The notes beneath the pieces were generated by a model. That model saw only the letters and a list, made by a program, of their open reading frames with translations, was not told the origin of the DNA and did no database searches. From the NCBI RefSeq assembly GCF_024029675.1, contig NZ_CP097121.1, positions 434,001 to 498,000 of the forward strand: a stretch of DNA of 64,000 nucleotides, in the 5' to 3' direction. Source of the DNA: Fructilactobacillus carniphilus (GTDB lineage Bacteria; Bacillota; Bacilli; Lactobacillales; Lactobacillaceae). The position numbers and the translations under genes are program-made. Below are positions 38,865-46,777 of this stretch, piece after piece (position 1 is the first letter of the stretch; each line of letters begins with the position of its first letter).

Positions 38865-39758
38865 ATGCAAAATAATTCATTAGGGAAGCAAATTATTCGA
38901 TTGCGACAACGACAACAATTATCTCAAGCTCAATTAGCGGAACGCTTATTTGTGTCTAGACAAGCAATCTCGAAATGGGAAAATGGGGACGCGGAACCGG
39001 ATTTAGATAAATTAGTGCAACTAAGTCAAATTTTTAATGTCGATTTAGACTATTTAGTTTTAAATCAACCGATGCGACAAACGTCAATTTTGGCATTAAC
39101 AAAGATTAGTAAAAGCTACAATCAACCGATTTTAAAAAATGTAAGCTTTAGTTTACATAACCATGAGCGAGTCGCTTTATTAGGAAGTAATGGAGCAGGG
39201 AAAACCACGCTCGTTAACTTAATTGCCGGCCGAATTAAACCAGATGCGGGAAACATTGAAAGACATTATCAACCTAAATTAGAGTTTAGTTTAATGCCAC
39301 AAAAAAACGTATTAATTGGGCCAATGCGCGTGCAAGAAATGATTGAGCTAGAAGTTAGCATTGCCAACTTAAAAATGATCGATATTGACGGGTTACTAAA
39401 AAGTGCCAACTTATGGGAACAACGACAACAAGTAGTCGATTCATTATCCGGTGGGCAACAACGAAAACTGATGTTTTTGTTGACGATGATGAAATCCGCT
39501 CAATTATTTATTTTCGATGAACCTACCGTGGGGATGGATTTAGAGACCATTGACCGCTTTTGGCAGCGCTTGGACCAAATTTCTGGGACCACATTGGTGA
39601 TCACCCATGATTTTAATCAGATTGATCATTATTTTGACCGGGTGTTGCTATTAAAAAACGGAGTTATCGCTGCTGATGAACAGGTCGCTATGATTCACGC
39701 GCATAATCAAGATTTAGATGCCTGGTATCGTGGTCATAATCAAGTGCAGGAGGACTAA
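38865..39758 (+). CDS. XRE helix-turn-helix domain fused to an ABC transporter ATPase
   Basis: A 297-residue chimera. Residues about 5-62 are an XRE-family DNA-binding domain (GKQIIRLRQRQQLSQAQLAERLFVSRQAISKWENGDAEPDLDKLVQL). Residues about 78-285 are an ABC ATPase with Walker A GSNGAGKTT, signature SLSGGQQRKLMFLL, Walker B LFIFDEPTVGMDLE and switch His in VITHDFNQID. The ATG at 38865 follows GAGAGGA; an upstream ATG lacks a ribosome-binding site. A permease gene starts one base after its stop. The fusion suggests that transporter occupancy or ATP state could be tied to gene control, probably autoregulation; this is inference. Confidence 0.88.
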   Translation: MQNNSLGKQIIRLRQRQQLSQAQLAERLFVSRQAISKWENGDAEPDLDKLVQLSQIFNVDLDYLVLNQPMRQTSILALTKISKSYNQPILKNVSFSLHNHERVALLGSNGAGKTTLVNLIAGRIKPDAGNIERHYQPKLEFSLMPQKNVLIGPMRVQEMIELEVSIANLKMIDIDGLLKSANLWEQRQQVVDSLSGGQQRKLMFLLTMMKSAQLFIFDEPTVGMDLETIDRFWQRLDQISGTTLVITHDFNQIDHYFDRVLLLKNGVIAADEQVAMIHAHNQDLDAWYRGHNQVQED

Positions 39759-39759
39759 C

Positions 39760-40485
39760 ATGAACAATTACTTAACGCTCAAAATGACCTTTCGAAATCG
39801 GCGTTTTCTTTTTTTCACGATGATAACTCCGCTTTTATTCTATTTATTGATGCACTTAATTAATCGTAATGATGCGTCTGCTGGTTCTAATTCGTTATTA
39901 ATGGTTACTTGTTCTGTTGTAATGGGAATTGCTGGTAATTCCTTAGTGACATTCGCCAAATCATTTAATTACACGAAAAACTTTTATTTACTCCAGATGG
40001 AGACGTCACCATACACCATTAAACAATGGATTTTTGATGATCTTTTGTGCCAAACCATTCTTAACGCTGTAATTGCAATTGTAGTAATAATTTTTGGAAT
40101 GTTACTGGGTGACTACGGATTGTCTGGGAAGTTATTAATTTTGTTTTTGCTACTGCTGTATCTTGGAATTTACCTCAGTTTATTTGGTTTTTTAATTGGG
40201 CAATGGCTAGATGCCCAAACTCTTGATGCCACTAGTTTCTTTTTAATGTTTGCAGTGATGTTTTTATTGATCCCATTTCATGAATTTGCAAACGGAAAAT
40301 TTGAACAAATTATTACGAAAATTCAGCAATTATTTCCACCTTATTACCTATATCAAGTGATTACGGCTAAATTTCTCGGTCAAACCTGGATGATTAACGT
40401 GGGCTGGTTCATTGGGATTAGCTTATTGACGGGGATTCCAGTAATCATTGGCATTTATTACTTACTAAAAAAACAAACCGTATAG
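39760..40485 (+). CDS. ABC-2-type transporter permease
   Basis: A 241-residue integral membrane protein with about six helices (near 15-35, 48-68, 98-125, 128-152, 160-182 and 215-238), the layout of ABC-2 export permeases. GGAGGA lies 6 nt before the ATG at 39760, inside the end of the ATPase gene, so the two are translated together. Its only ATPase partner is the HTH-ABC chimera. The exported substrate is unknown; such pairs often handle antimicrobial peptides or lipids. Confidence 0.82.
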   Translation: MNNYLTLKMTFRNRRFLFFTMITPLLFYLLMHLINRNDASAGSNSLLMVTCSVVMGIAGNSLVTFAKSFNYTKNFYLLQMETSPYTIKQWIFDDLLCQTILNAVIAIVVIIFGMLLGDYGLSGKLLILFLLLLYLGIYLSLFGFLIGQWLDAQTLDATSFFLMFAVMFLLIPFHEFANGKFEQIITKIQQLFPPYYLYQVITAKFLGQTWMINVGWFIGISLLTGIPVIIGIYYLLKKQTV

Positions 40486-40511
40486 CAGTTCAACGATAGG
40501 AAGGTTTTATA

Positions 40512-40856
40512 ATGGCAGATAAACATAATTGGAATGAGATTCATGATTGGCTGAAACACAAGTACGAAGCAGGACATTTCCAGCAACCTTATGATTGGAA
40601 ACAGCAAGCAAAGTTTACAAATGCAAATTATAATGAGTCAACAACTTCTAAACGAAAAAGTGATTGGGAGTTAGGAAGTAAACAAGCTCAGCAAGAGTGG
40701 CAGACGAACCAACATTATCAGTGGCACTGGATTGTTTTGGGAGCCGTTTTCCGCTGGATTAATCCCTTATTTCGGGGCCGATTTCAAGAAATTATTGATT
40801 ATATAACTGGATATAAAGAAACTTGGAAGCGATTAAAGCAACACAATTGGCTTTAA
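40512..40856 (+). CDS. Tryptophan-rich small protein of unknown function
   Basis: A 114-residue protein with ten tryptophans, spread from NWNEIHDWLK at the start to HNWL at the end. It is mainly hydrophilic with one weakly hydrophobic patch (WHWIVLGAVFRWI, about 71-83). I do not recognise a family. A GGAAGG lies 8 nt before the ATG and it starts 26 nt after the permease gene. It is therefore the third gene of the XRE-ABC operon and may be an accessory or immunity component; this is inference. Confidence 0.7.
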   Translation: MADKHNWNEIHDWLKHKYEAGHFQQPYDWKQQAKFTNANYNESTTSKRKSDWELGSKQAQQEWQTNQHYQWHWIVLGAVFRWINPLFRGRFQEIIDYITGYKETWKRLKQHNWL

Positions 40857-40881
40857 GATTATTAGTTATTAAATAAAAAGC

Positions 40882-40919
40882 AAAAATCCAACTATTATTA
40901 AATAGATAGTTGGATTTTT
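40882..40919. terminator. Bidirectional terminator
   Basis: AAAAATCCAACTAT (40882-40895) is the exact complement of ATAGTTGGATTTTT (40906-40919), loop 10 nt. It lies between the Trp-rich gene (+) and the MFS exporter (-). Confidence 0.92.
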
Positions 40920-40936
40920 GGGGGTATAAGGTTAAT

Positions 40937-42670
40937 TTATTTTCTCTTTTTAAATGTAAAAACGGGAATAACTAATAGTGATAGGAAGGGCATCCAGATC
41001 ATTGAGCGATAAACCTTGAGGAATGCCACTTTAAGTTGTCTTTTAATTGTTTTTTGGAAATGGTTTATGAAGTTTTTAATTTCCTCACTTTCAGCGTTAA
41101 TTTTACTTTCGACGGTTTGGTTCACCTGCGCTTTAATCTGATTTTTAACTGGTTCAGGGAGACTGTTAGGACTAACTCCTTTTGTGGCTGCAATCTGTTT
41201 AACCGCAATTTGATAGTTTCGCTCTTCGATCATTTGAATTTTAGTTACCGGAATCGTATCCGCTGTTTTATTTGAGGAAGCTTTATTTTGCGAAACTTGA
41301 TTACTGTTAGGATCTAATTTTTGCTTAATTGTATGATTAAGCTTTTGTTTTACTGTTCCTGGTACTTTTAGGTTGGTAATTTGTTGTTGGCCATCATTAA
41401 TTAAATTGGTCTTAGCCGTTTTGATATTGTTGGTCAGTAACGAAGCAAAAATGGCAATTGCAAGCACCATTCCAACTTGTCTTAACACATTAGCAACACT
41501 ATTAGAATCGGTTAGTAGTTGGCCGTGAAAATTAGACGCAGCCAAAATATTGGCGGTTGAAGCTACGATTCCGTAGCCGATTCCGAGCGTGATCCCGGCA
41601 TAAACCAGTGGAAGCGAACTGTGATCTAGATTTAAATTAGATAATTGATAATAAGCAAATCCCATCAAAATAAAGCCAATCGCAAGCATTAATTTTTGAT
41701 TTAGTTTTTTGATTGCTAATGATGAGAAAATCACCGAAAACATTACGGCAATCGAATAGGGCGTAATCAGCAAAGCGGCTGAAAGCTCACTATGATTATA
41801 TATTTTGGTTAAAAAGGTGGGAATTATAACTGCGAACCCACCTAGTAAATAATTACACAGGACCAGAGAAATAGCGGAACCGGTAAAATTTCGATCACGA
41901 AAGAGGTTTAAATTAATCATTGGATTCGTTACTTTACTTTCGACTACAACAAATGTAATTAAAGCTACCAACGCAATGATTAATAAGCTGATAATCTTTG
42001 CAGAAAGCCAGCCCCAATCTTTTCCTTCGATCAGTGCTAATGAAAAGGAAGCAAGGAGAATAATGCTCAGAATGGTTCCTAACCAATCAATGTTAACAGA
42101 TTTTTGGATTTTTTCATTTTTAACGGGCAAGACTAAATTAAAAATTATTAAAACAATGATAATAACGGGAACGTTGATGAAGAACACCCAACGCCACCCG
42201 AAAAATTGAGAAACAAAACCCCCAATTGCAGGTCCTAATGCCACTGCTAATCCTTGTGAACCAGCCAGAATCCCAATCGTTTTATTGCGGTTTTGATCAT
42301 CAGTTAGTTCCATCGCAGTGACCATGCTGGTCGGAATAATCATTGCTGCACCAAGACTCTGAATTGCTCTAGCAACTAGCATGAACGATAAATTGGGGGA
42401 AAGCCCCGTTAATAGTGAGCCTATTCCAAAAATAATTAAACCGGTGAAAATAAATTTATTTTTTCCTAGCTTATCTGAAAGTCGTCCAAACGGAATGATC
42501 ATACTTGCAAAAATAATGGTATAGACATTGAGAGCCCACGATAAATTATTTAGGTTGGTTTTAAAGGCGGTTTGGATCTCTGGTAACACAATGGTCATAA
42601 TCGAAACGTCCATCATACACAAGAGATTAACAATGATTAAAATAGGTAAAACTGCTTTCACTTTTTTCAT
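40937..42670 (-). CDS. MFS drug exporter, DHA2/QacA-like (14 helices)
   Basis: A 577-residue proton-driven exporter. Motifs of the DHA2 family are visible: LCMMDVSIMTIVLPEIQ in helix 1, GRLSDKLGKNKFIFTG (motif A), and the motif C region GSQGLAVALGPAIGGFVSQFFGWRWVFFINVP. Between the last two helices lies an extracytoplasmic insert of about 120 residues rich in Gln/Asn/Lys, with helical heptads (about 425-545), comparable to the large loop of QacA. The start ATG at 42670 is 12 nt after AAGGAG; the longer frame lacks a ribosome-binding site. It is divergent from a TetR-type gene, which likely represses it. Confidence 0.88.
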   Translation of the reverse strand: MKKVKAVLPILIIVNLLCMMDVSIMTIVLPEIQTAFKTNLNNLSWALNVYTIIFASMIIPFGRLSDKLGKNKFIFTGLIIFGIGSLLTGLSPNLSFMLVARAIQSLGAAMIIPTSMVTAMELTDDQNRNKTIGILAGSQGLAVALGPAIGGFVSQFFGWRWVFFINVPVIIIVLIIFNLVLPVKNEKIQKSVNIDWLGTILSIILLASFSLALIEGKDWGWLSAKIISLLIIALVALITFVVVESKVTNPMINLNLFRDRNFTGSAISLVLCNYLLGGFAVIIPTFLTKIYNHSELSAALLITPYSIAVMFSVIFSSLAIKKLNQKLMLAIGFILMGFAYYQLSNLNLDHSSLPLVYAGITLGIGYGIVASTANILAASNFHGQLLTDSNSVANVLRQVGMVLAIAIFASLLTNNIKTAKTNLINDGQQQITNLKVPGTVKQKLNHTIKQKLDPNSNQVSQNKASSNKTADTIPVTKIQMIEERNYQIAVKQIAATKGVSPNSLPEPVKNQIKAQVNQTVESKINAESEEIKNFINHFQKTIKRQLKVAFLKVYRSMIWMPFLSLLVIPVFTFKKRK

Positions 42671-42697
42671 AGCTTCTATTACTCCTTTTATTTTTGG

Positions 42698-42757
42698 CAC
42701 ATGTGTGACATTATTTTTAATAAAAGCATAGTGCAAACTAGTTGAGCAGTCTATAAT
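42698..42757. promoter_or_regulatory. Divergent control region of the exporter and its TetR regulator
   Basis: TATAAT (42752-42757) is the probable -10 for the regulator. Two palindromes could be operators: CACATGTG (42698-42705), near the exporter start, and AACTAGTT (42736-42743), just upstream of the regulator -10. Confidence 0.45.
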
Positions 42758-42810
42758 AATTCTAAAAATGAAACGAAAATCGTTAATTTGTGACTAAAAA
42801 GGAGCTAAAA

Positions 42811-43356
42811 ATGAGTAAAACGACAGATCGAACAAAACAATGGTTAATTAACGCACTATTTATAAAGTTAAAAACGAAACCATACGCTAAAATCACGATT
42901 AAAGACATCACAGAGCAAGCAAATGTAGCCAGAAGAACATTTTACCGGTTATTTAATAACAAAGATGAGGTATTGGATTACTATTGTGACGAGCTTTTTA
43001 CTGAGTATTTTGCCTTTTTACACGAGAAAGCAAAAGATCAATTGACATTTCGACAGATGTTAGTTAATTTTTTTACTTTCTGGTACGAAAAAAGAGATAA
43101 AACTAGAATTTTAATTCAAAATGATTTATTTGTGCCGTTAATGTTAAAAAGGACAGCAATGACCGTCAAGGTATATCAGTCATTTGATGTTACTTGGCAC
43201 GGTGAAGTCAGTGAGCAAGAAGCACGATATATCATGGATTTCTTTGTGGGTGGCTATTGGAACTTAATTTCTAATTGGATTAATAAGAAAGAACCAGAAG
43301 AGCCAGCCGTAGTTGCTAAAATGTTAGCTAAAGCACTGGAAAGATTAGCGCAATAA
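42811..43356 (+). CDS. TetR/AcrR family transcriptional regulator
   Basis: A 181-residue repressor. The N-terminal helix-turn-helix is clear (about residues 8-55: TKQWLINALFIKLKTKPYAKITIKDITEQANVARRTFYRLFNNKDEVLDYY). The helical C-terminal domain (about 75-181) should bind an effector and dimerise. AAAAAGGAGC lies 5 nt before the ATG at 42811; a GTG 21 bases upstream is in frame but lies before this Shine-Dalgarno. Divergent placement to the QacA-like exporter suggests it represses that gene and itself. It is the last gene before the dif-like site. Confidence 0.88.
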   Translation: MSKTTDRTKQWLINALFIKLKTKPYAKITIKDITEQANVARRTFYRLFNNKDEVLDYYCDELFTEYFAFLHEKAKDQLTFRQMLVNFFTFWYEKRDKTRILIQNDLFVPLMLKRTAMTVKVYQSFDVTWHGEVSEQEARYIMDFFVGGYWNLISNWINKKEPEEPAVVAKMLAKALERLAQ

Positions 43357-43471
43357 TGATTCAAATTGACTAAATGAACTAATGGTTCATTAATTTGCCA
43401 TGAATCCATGGAGCTAGAAGAATAAATGAGGAAATTTGCTTAAGATGCTGGTTTTATTAGATTTAATAATT

Positions 43472-43499
43472 ACTTCGTATAATATATATTATGTAAACT
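43472..43499. other. Chromosomal dif site (XerC/XerD recombination site)
   Basis: A 28-bp site with the dif layout: left arm ACTTCGTATAA (43472-43482), central TATATA (43483-43488), right arm TTATGTAAACT (43489-43499). Compared with the B. subtilis dif sequence as I know it, only positions 6 and 9 differ. The right (XerD) arm is identical. It lies in a 231-bp gene-free gap where the main coding direction switches from + to -, as expected at a replication terminus. xerC is in the same window. Confidence 0.92.
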
Positions 43500-43561
43500 A
43501 AAACATGTAATTAAGGGAAACTAACTTCATGGATTACGCCCCACTTATATGTACGCAAAAT

Positions 43562-43587
43562 AAAAAGAACGAATCTTAAATTCGTTC
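43562..43587 (-). terminator. Terminator of the marR-degV operon
   Basis: On the - strand, GAACGAAT (43587-43580) pairs with ATTCGTTC (43574-43567) over 5 nt, then five U (43566-43562). The stem begins at the degV stop codon. Confidence 0.85.
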
Positions 43588-44460
43588 CTAATCTTTTAAT
43601 TTATGAATATTTCGTTCCCAGCCTAACGCTAAAGCTCCTGAACCCAAATGCGTTCCGATGACTGAACCAATCTCTGCTTGCGTAAACTCTACTTCTGGAA
43701 ATTCATGCTTAAGGTGCTTCATCCATTGTTTTCCAGTTTGGCTAGCGTTAGCATCCAACACGAATGCTTTAATTGGATAATCTAATTGCGCTGTTTTTTC
43801 GTTAAATAGCTGCTCAACTCGTTTTAAAGCTCGTTTCATCGTGCGCACCTTATCAAAAGCTATAATTTCATCAGTTTGCTTATCAAAGGTTAAAATTGGC
43901 TTGATGTTCAATAATCCACCAATAAATGAAGATGCGTTTGATAACCGACCGCCTTTAACTAAGTTCTTTAGATCATCTACCACAAAAAGTTCATCAATCG
44001 TAGCACGTTGTTCCTTTAATTTGGCAATAATTGTATCCGGATCAGTATTAGCAGCTGCCAACTGAGCTGCATAAATTGCTAAATCTCCCATTAATCCTAG
44101 AGTAATTTCTGAATCAAATGGAATTACACGTAGATTGGAGACCATACTTGCAATGTTCCCAATTTGATTATAAAAACCCGAAATGGTTCCAGCCAGCGTA
44201 ATTGTGATAACGTTCTCATATCCTTCATCTGCTAATTGATTGTATAGTTCAATTAGTTTTCCAGTAGCTGGTTGGGAGGTCGTCGGTAATTCTGATGCTT
44301 CCGCTAACTTAGGATAAAAATCCTTGCTAGTAATATCAACATTTTCTAAGTATTCAGTTGCTCCAAACAAAATCTCAAGTGGAATAATATGGATGTGATA
44401 CTTCTTAATTTCCTTTTTAGAAAGATAGCAGGTACTATCAGTTACAATGGCTGTTTTCAA
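43588..44460 (-). CDS. DegV-family fatty-acid-binding protein
   Basis: A 290-residue DegV protein. The family binds a fatty acid and, as FakB, presents it to the FakA kinase for phosphorylation and phospholipid synthesis. Visible features are KTAIVTDSTCYL at the start, TTSQPATG near residue 60 at the ligand entrance, and the C-terminal IGTHLGSGALALGW. The start is probably TTG at 44460, 6 nt after GAGGTG, which gives the normal MKTAIVTDS N-terminus; a GTG at 44469 lies inside that Shine-Dalgarno. It is downstream of, and probably co-transcribed with, a MarR-type gene. Confidence 0.9.
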   Translation of the reverse strand: MKTAIVTDSTCYLSKKEIKKYHIHIIPLEILFGATEYLENVDITSKDFYPKLAEASELPTTSQPATGKLIELYNQLADEGYENVITITLAGTISGFYNQIGNIASMVSNLRVIPFDSEITLGLMGDLAIYAAQLAAANTDPDTIIAKLKEQRATIDELFVVDDLKNLVKGGRLSNASSFIGGLLNIKPILTFDKQTDEIIAFDKVRTMKRALKRVEQLFNEKTAQLDYPIKAFVLDANASQTGKQWMKHLKHEFPEVEFTQAEIGSVIGTHLGSGALALGWERNIHKLKD

Positions 44461-44470
44461 TCTATGCACC

Positions 44471-44890
44471 TCATTTATTCAATCTTTTCATACTAGTTGC
44501 TAATCGATTTAATAGGATTTTTAACAGGTTCGATTCATCTTCTGTCCATTGAGCAAAAATTTGTTGTTGGAGTTGATCATAAGCAGCATTAATCTGCTTT
44601 AGTGCATTAATACCCACGTGCGTTAATTGGTAAATTAACTGACGTCGATCTTGACCAACGGCATGTTTAATTATCATCTCTTTGACTAGCAAGCGTTTTA
44701 ATTGCCGTGAAAGCGTTGACGTATCTAAATTCATTGTATGTGCCAACTTTTCTTGAGTATCGCTTCCATCGTCAATTGCAATTAACAATTGCCACTCTGA
44801 AATAGTTAAATTTTGTTCCTTCGTAATTACTTGCAATTGGTGTTGATGAATTTTACTAACGTCACGCAATGCCTCTAAACTATTTTTCAT
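44471..44890 (-). CDS. MarR family transcriptional regulator
   Basis: A 139-residue winged-helix repressor. The DNA-binding region is LTISEWQLLIAIDDGSDTQEKLAHTMNLDTSTLSRQLKRLLVKEMIIKHAVGQDRRQLIYQLT (about residues 29-91), including the wing with the DRR turn. Helices for dimerisation lie at each end. A GGAGGA lies 8 nt before the ATG. Its stop overlaps the degV ribosome-binding region, so the two form an operon. Control of a fatty-acid-related gene would fit, as FabT is also a MarR protein, but this is inference. Confidence 0.87.
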   Translation of the reverse strand: MKNSLEALRDVSKIHQHQLQVITKEQNLTISEWQLLIAIDDGSDTQEKLAHTMNLDTSTLSRQLKRLLVKEMIIKHAVGQDRRQLIYQLTHVGINALKQINAAYDQLQQQIFAQWTEDESNLLKILLNRLATSMKRLNK

Positions 44891-44910
44891 CGTTAAATCC
44901 TCCGCTAATC

Positions 44911-44919
44911 ATTATAGCA
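44911..44919 (-). promoter_or_regulatory. Probable marR-degV promoter (extended -10)
   Basis: On the - strand, TGC followed by a perfect TATAAT (44916-44911), 21 nt before the marR start. The -35 is not clear. Confidence 0.55.
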
Positions 44920-45019
44920 TTAATTGCCTGTTACAAGTTTACGCTTTTTCTTATCGCTGTTAGTTATAGGATTTATAAGCTATACTAAAAATAACGCTAA
45001 ATTTAAAAGGAGACGAATT

Positions 45020-46732
45020 ATGTCAATTGATGGTTCCTTTACCCATGCAATGGTCAACGAATTACAAGCAGAATTAATTGGAGGACGGATCACTAAAATT
45101 AGTGAACCCTATTCCAATGAAATCATCATGACGGTTAGAGCTCAGCAGCAAAATTACCAGGTATTGTTGTCTGCTAATCCTACCTATGCACGCATTCAAA
45201 CTACGGAAATTCCCTTTCAAAATCCCCCAATTCCCAATAACTTTACGATGACGTTACGCAAGCACCTTCAAGGTAGTTTTATCAACCAAATTCATCAGGT
45301 TGATAACGATCGGATTGTTCATCTCCACATTAATACCCGCAATGAAATTGGAGACTTGGAGGAACTAGTTCTGGTCATTGAAATCATGGCTCGGCATAGT
45401 AACATTATGCTGGTCGAAGCCCAAAATCGAAACATTATTGACGCCATCAAACGGATTGGCCCTGACAAAAATCGATTCCGCACTATTTTACCTGGTTCAA
45501 AATACGTAAATCCACCTCAACAAGATTTATTAAATCCGTTTCAGTTATCTGACTTTAGTGTAATTGAACGTTTGGATCATGATTTTCCCAACCTAGAAGT
45601 CCTAGCCGGTGAATTACGAAAGCATTTACAGGGATTAGGAACTGATACCTCACTTGCTCTTGCAGAGGCCCTGCATCAATCTGGAGGAAGTCTGCAAACC
45701 AAGTATGCTGATTTTTGGCAAAAGTTTGATCATCCTGCACCCGTAACTACCCTCACTAAGGAGGGGAAACTAGGGTTTGCCCCTTTTCCCTTCCCTCCCT
45801 TGCAAGTTGATCAACATTTCACCTCATTGAGCACAATGTTAGATCAATTCTACCAAACTAAGGTTCAAAGAGAACGAGTTCGAGAACAAGGCGCCCAATT
45901 AATTCAAATCACTAGAAATGAATTAAAGAAAAATCGTAAGAAAATTAAACGATTAGAAAAAGATGAAACGGACGCTGCTAATGCTAATCAATATCGGATT
46001 AAAGGTGAAGTTTTAATGACTTATCTTCATCAAGTAAAGCCCGGAATGAAAAAGATTTCGTTACCTAACTTTTATGACAATAATCAAACGATTGAGATTA
46101 ACTTAAAGGTTGAACTATCCCCATCTGCAAATGCCCAGTGGTACTTCAAACAGTTCCAAAAGAAAAAGAATGCTGGTCAATACATTCAACAGCAAATTAA
46201 AAACGCCCAAGCTGAGATTGACTACTTTGAAAACATTGAGAGTCAAATTGAACTGGCTAATCCCGAAAATTTGGCTGACATTAAAACCGAGCTCCAACAA
46301 GCTGGCTATCTAAAACGCCAGACGGGACGCCAAAAGAAAAAAGTTCAAGTTAGTCAACCAGAAAAATTTGTGGCAACCGATGGGACGGTCATTTTAGTCG
46401 GGAAAAATAACTTGCAAAATGACAAGTTAACCCTCAAGACCGCTGACAAACGGGAAACCTGGCTACACACTCAGAAAATTCATGGCTCGCACGTAATTAT
46501 TCGTTCATTCAATCCAAGTGAACAGACCATTCTAGAAGCTGCTAATTTAGCCGCTTACTTTTCTAAGGCCCGCGATTCAGCGAATGTCCCCGTTGACTAC
46601 GACTTAGTCAAACGAGTTAAAAAGCCCAATGGTGCCAAACCCGGATTGGTTCATTATACCGGTCAAAAAACCGTCTATGTTACTCCTAAACAAGAACTAG
46701 TTGAACAACTTCGGCTTAATGCGAAAAAATAA
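45020..46732 (+). CDS. rqcH: Rqc2/RqcH homologue (NFACT protein, FbpA-like)
   Basis: Binds stalled 50S-peptidyl-tRNA and adds C-terminal alanine tails for degradation; older names are fibronectin-binding protein FbpA. The 570-residue protein has an NFACT-N domain (about 1-215: SFTHAMVNELQAELIGGRITKI, MARHSNIMLVE), helix-hairpin-helix and coiled-coil regions (about 270-440), and the NFACT-R domain (about 450-555: GTVILVGKNNLQNDKLTLKTADKRETWLHTQKIHGSHVII). AAAAGGAG lies before the ATG at 45020, which the internal MSIDGSFTH start supports. TATACT (44981-44986) is a possible -10. It is one of few + strand genes right of dif. Confidence 0.93.
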   Translation: MSIDGSFTHAMVNELQAELIGGRITKISEPYSNEIIMTVRAQQQNYQVLLSANPTYARIQTTEIPFQNPPIPNNFTMTLRKHLQGSFINQIHQVDNDRIVHLHINTRNEIGDLEELVLVIEIMARHSNIMLVEAQNRNIIDAIKRIGPDKNRFRTILPGSKYVNPPQQDLLNPFQLSDFSVIERLDHDFPNLEVLAGELRKHLQGLGTDTSLALAEALHQSGGSLQTKYADFWQKFDHPAPVTTLTKEGKLGFAPFPFPPLQVDQHFTSLSTMLDQFYQTKVQRERVREQGAQLIQITRNELKKNRKKIKRLEKDETDAANANQYRIKGEVLMTYLHQVKPGMKKISLPNFYDNNQTIEINLKVELSPSANAQWYFKQFQKKKNAGQYIQQQIKNAQAEIDYFENIESQIELANPENLADIKTELQQAGYLKRQTGRQKKKVQVSQPEKFVATDGTVILVGKNNLQNDKLTLKTADKRETWLHTQKIHGSHVIIRSFNPSEQTILEAANLAAYFSKARDSANVPVDYDLVKRVKKPNGAKPGLVHYTGQKTVYVTPKQELVEQLRLNAKK

Positions 46733-46736
46733 AACT

Positions 46737-46777
46737 AAAATAATCCTATGGCTCCTTGTTAGTCATGGGATTATTTT
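46737..46777. terminator. Bidirectional terminator between rqcH and an MFS gene
   Basis: A 14-bp stem (46737-46750 with 46764-46777, one G-U pair) with A/T-rich ends in both directions. It contains the stop codon of the convergent MFS gene. Confidence 0.85.

Noticed and set aside
42790-42811. An upstream GTG as the start of the TetR regulator.
   Set aside because: It precedes the AAAAAGGAGC Shine-Dalgarno, which points to the ATG at 42811.
43472-43499. A loxP-like element, suggested by ACTTCGTATAA.
   Set aside because: The right arm TTATGTAAACT matches the XerD half of dif, not the mirror arm of loxP.
43529-43579. A short + strand frame beginning ATG GAT TAC GCC after AAGGGAAA, just right of dif.
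   Set aside because: Only about 16 codons, runs into the marR-degV terminator stem, weak Shine-Dalgarno and no promoter or terminator of its own.
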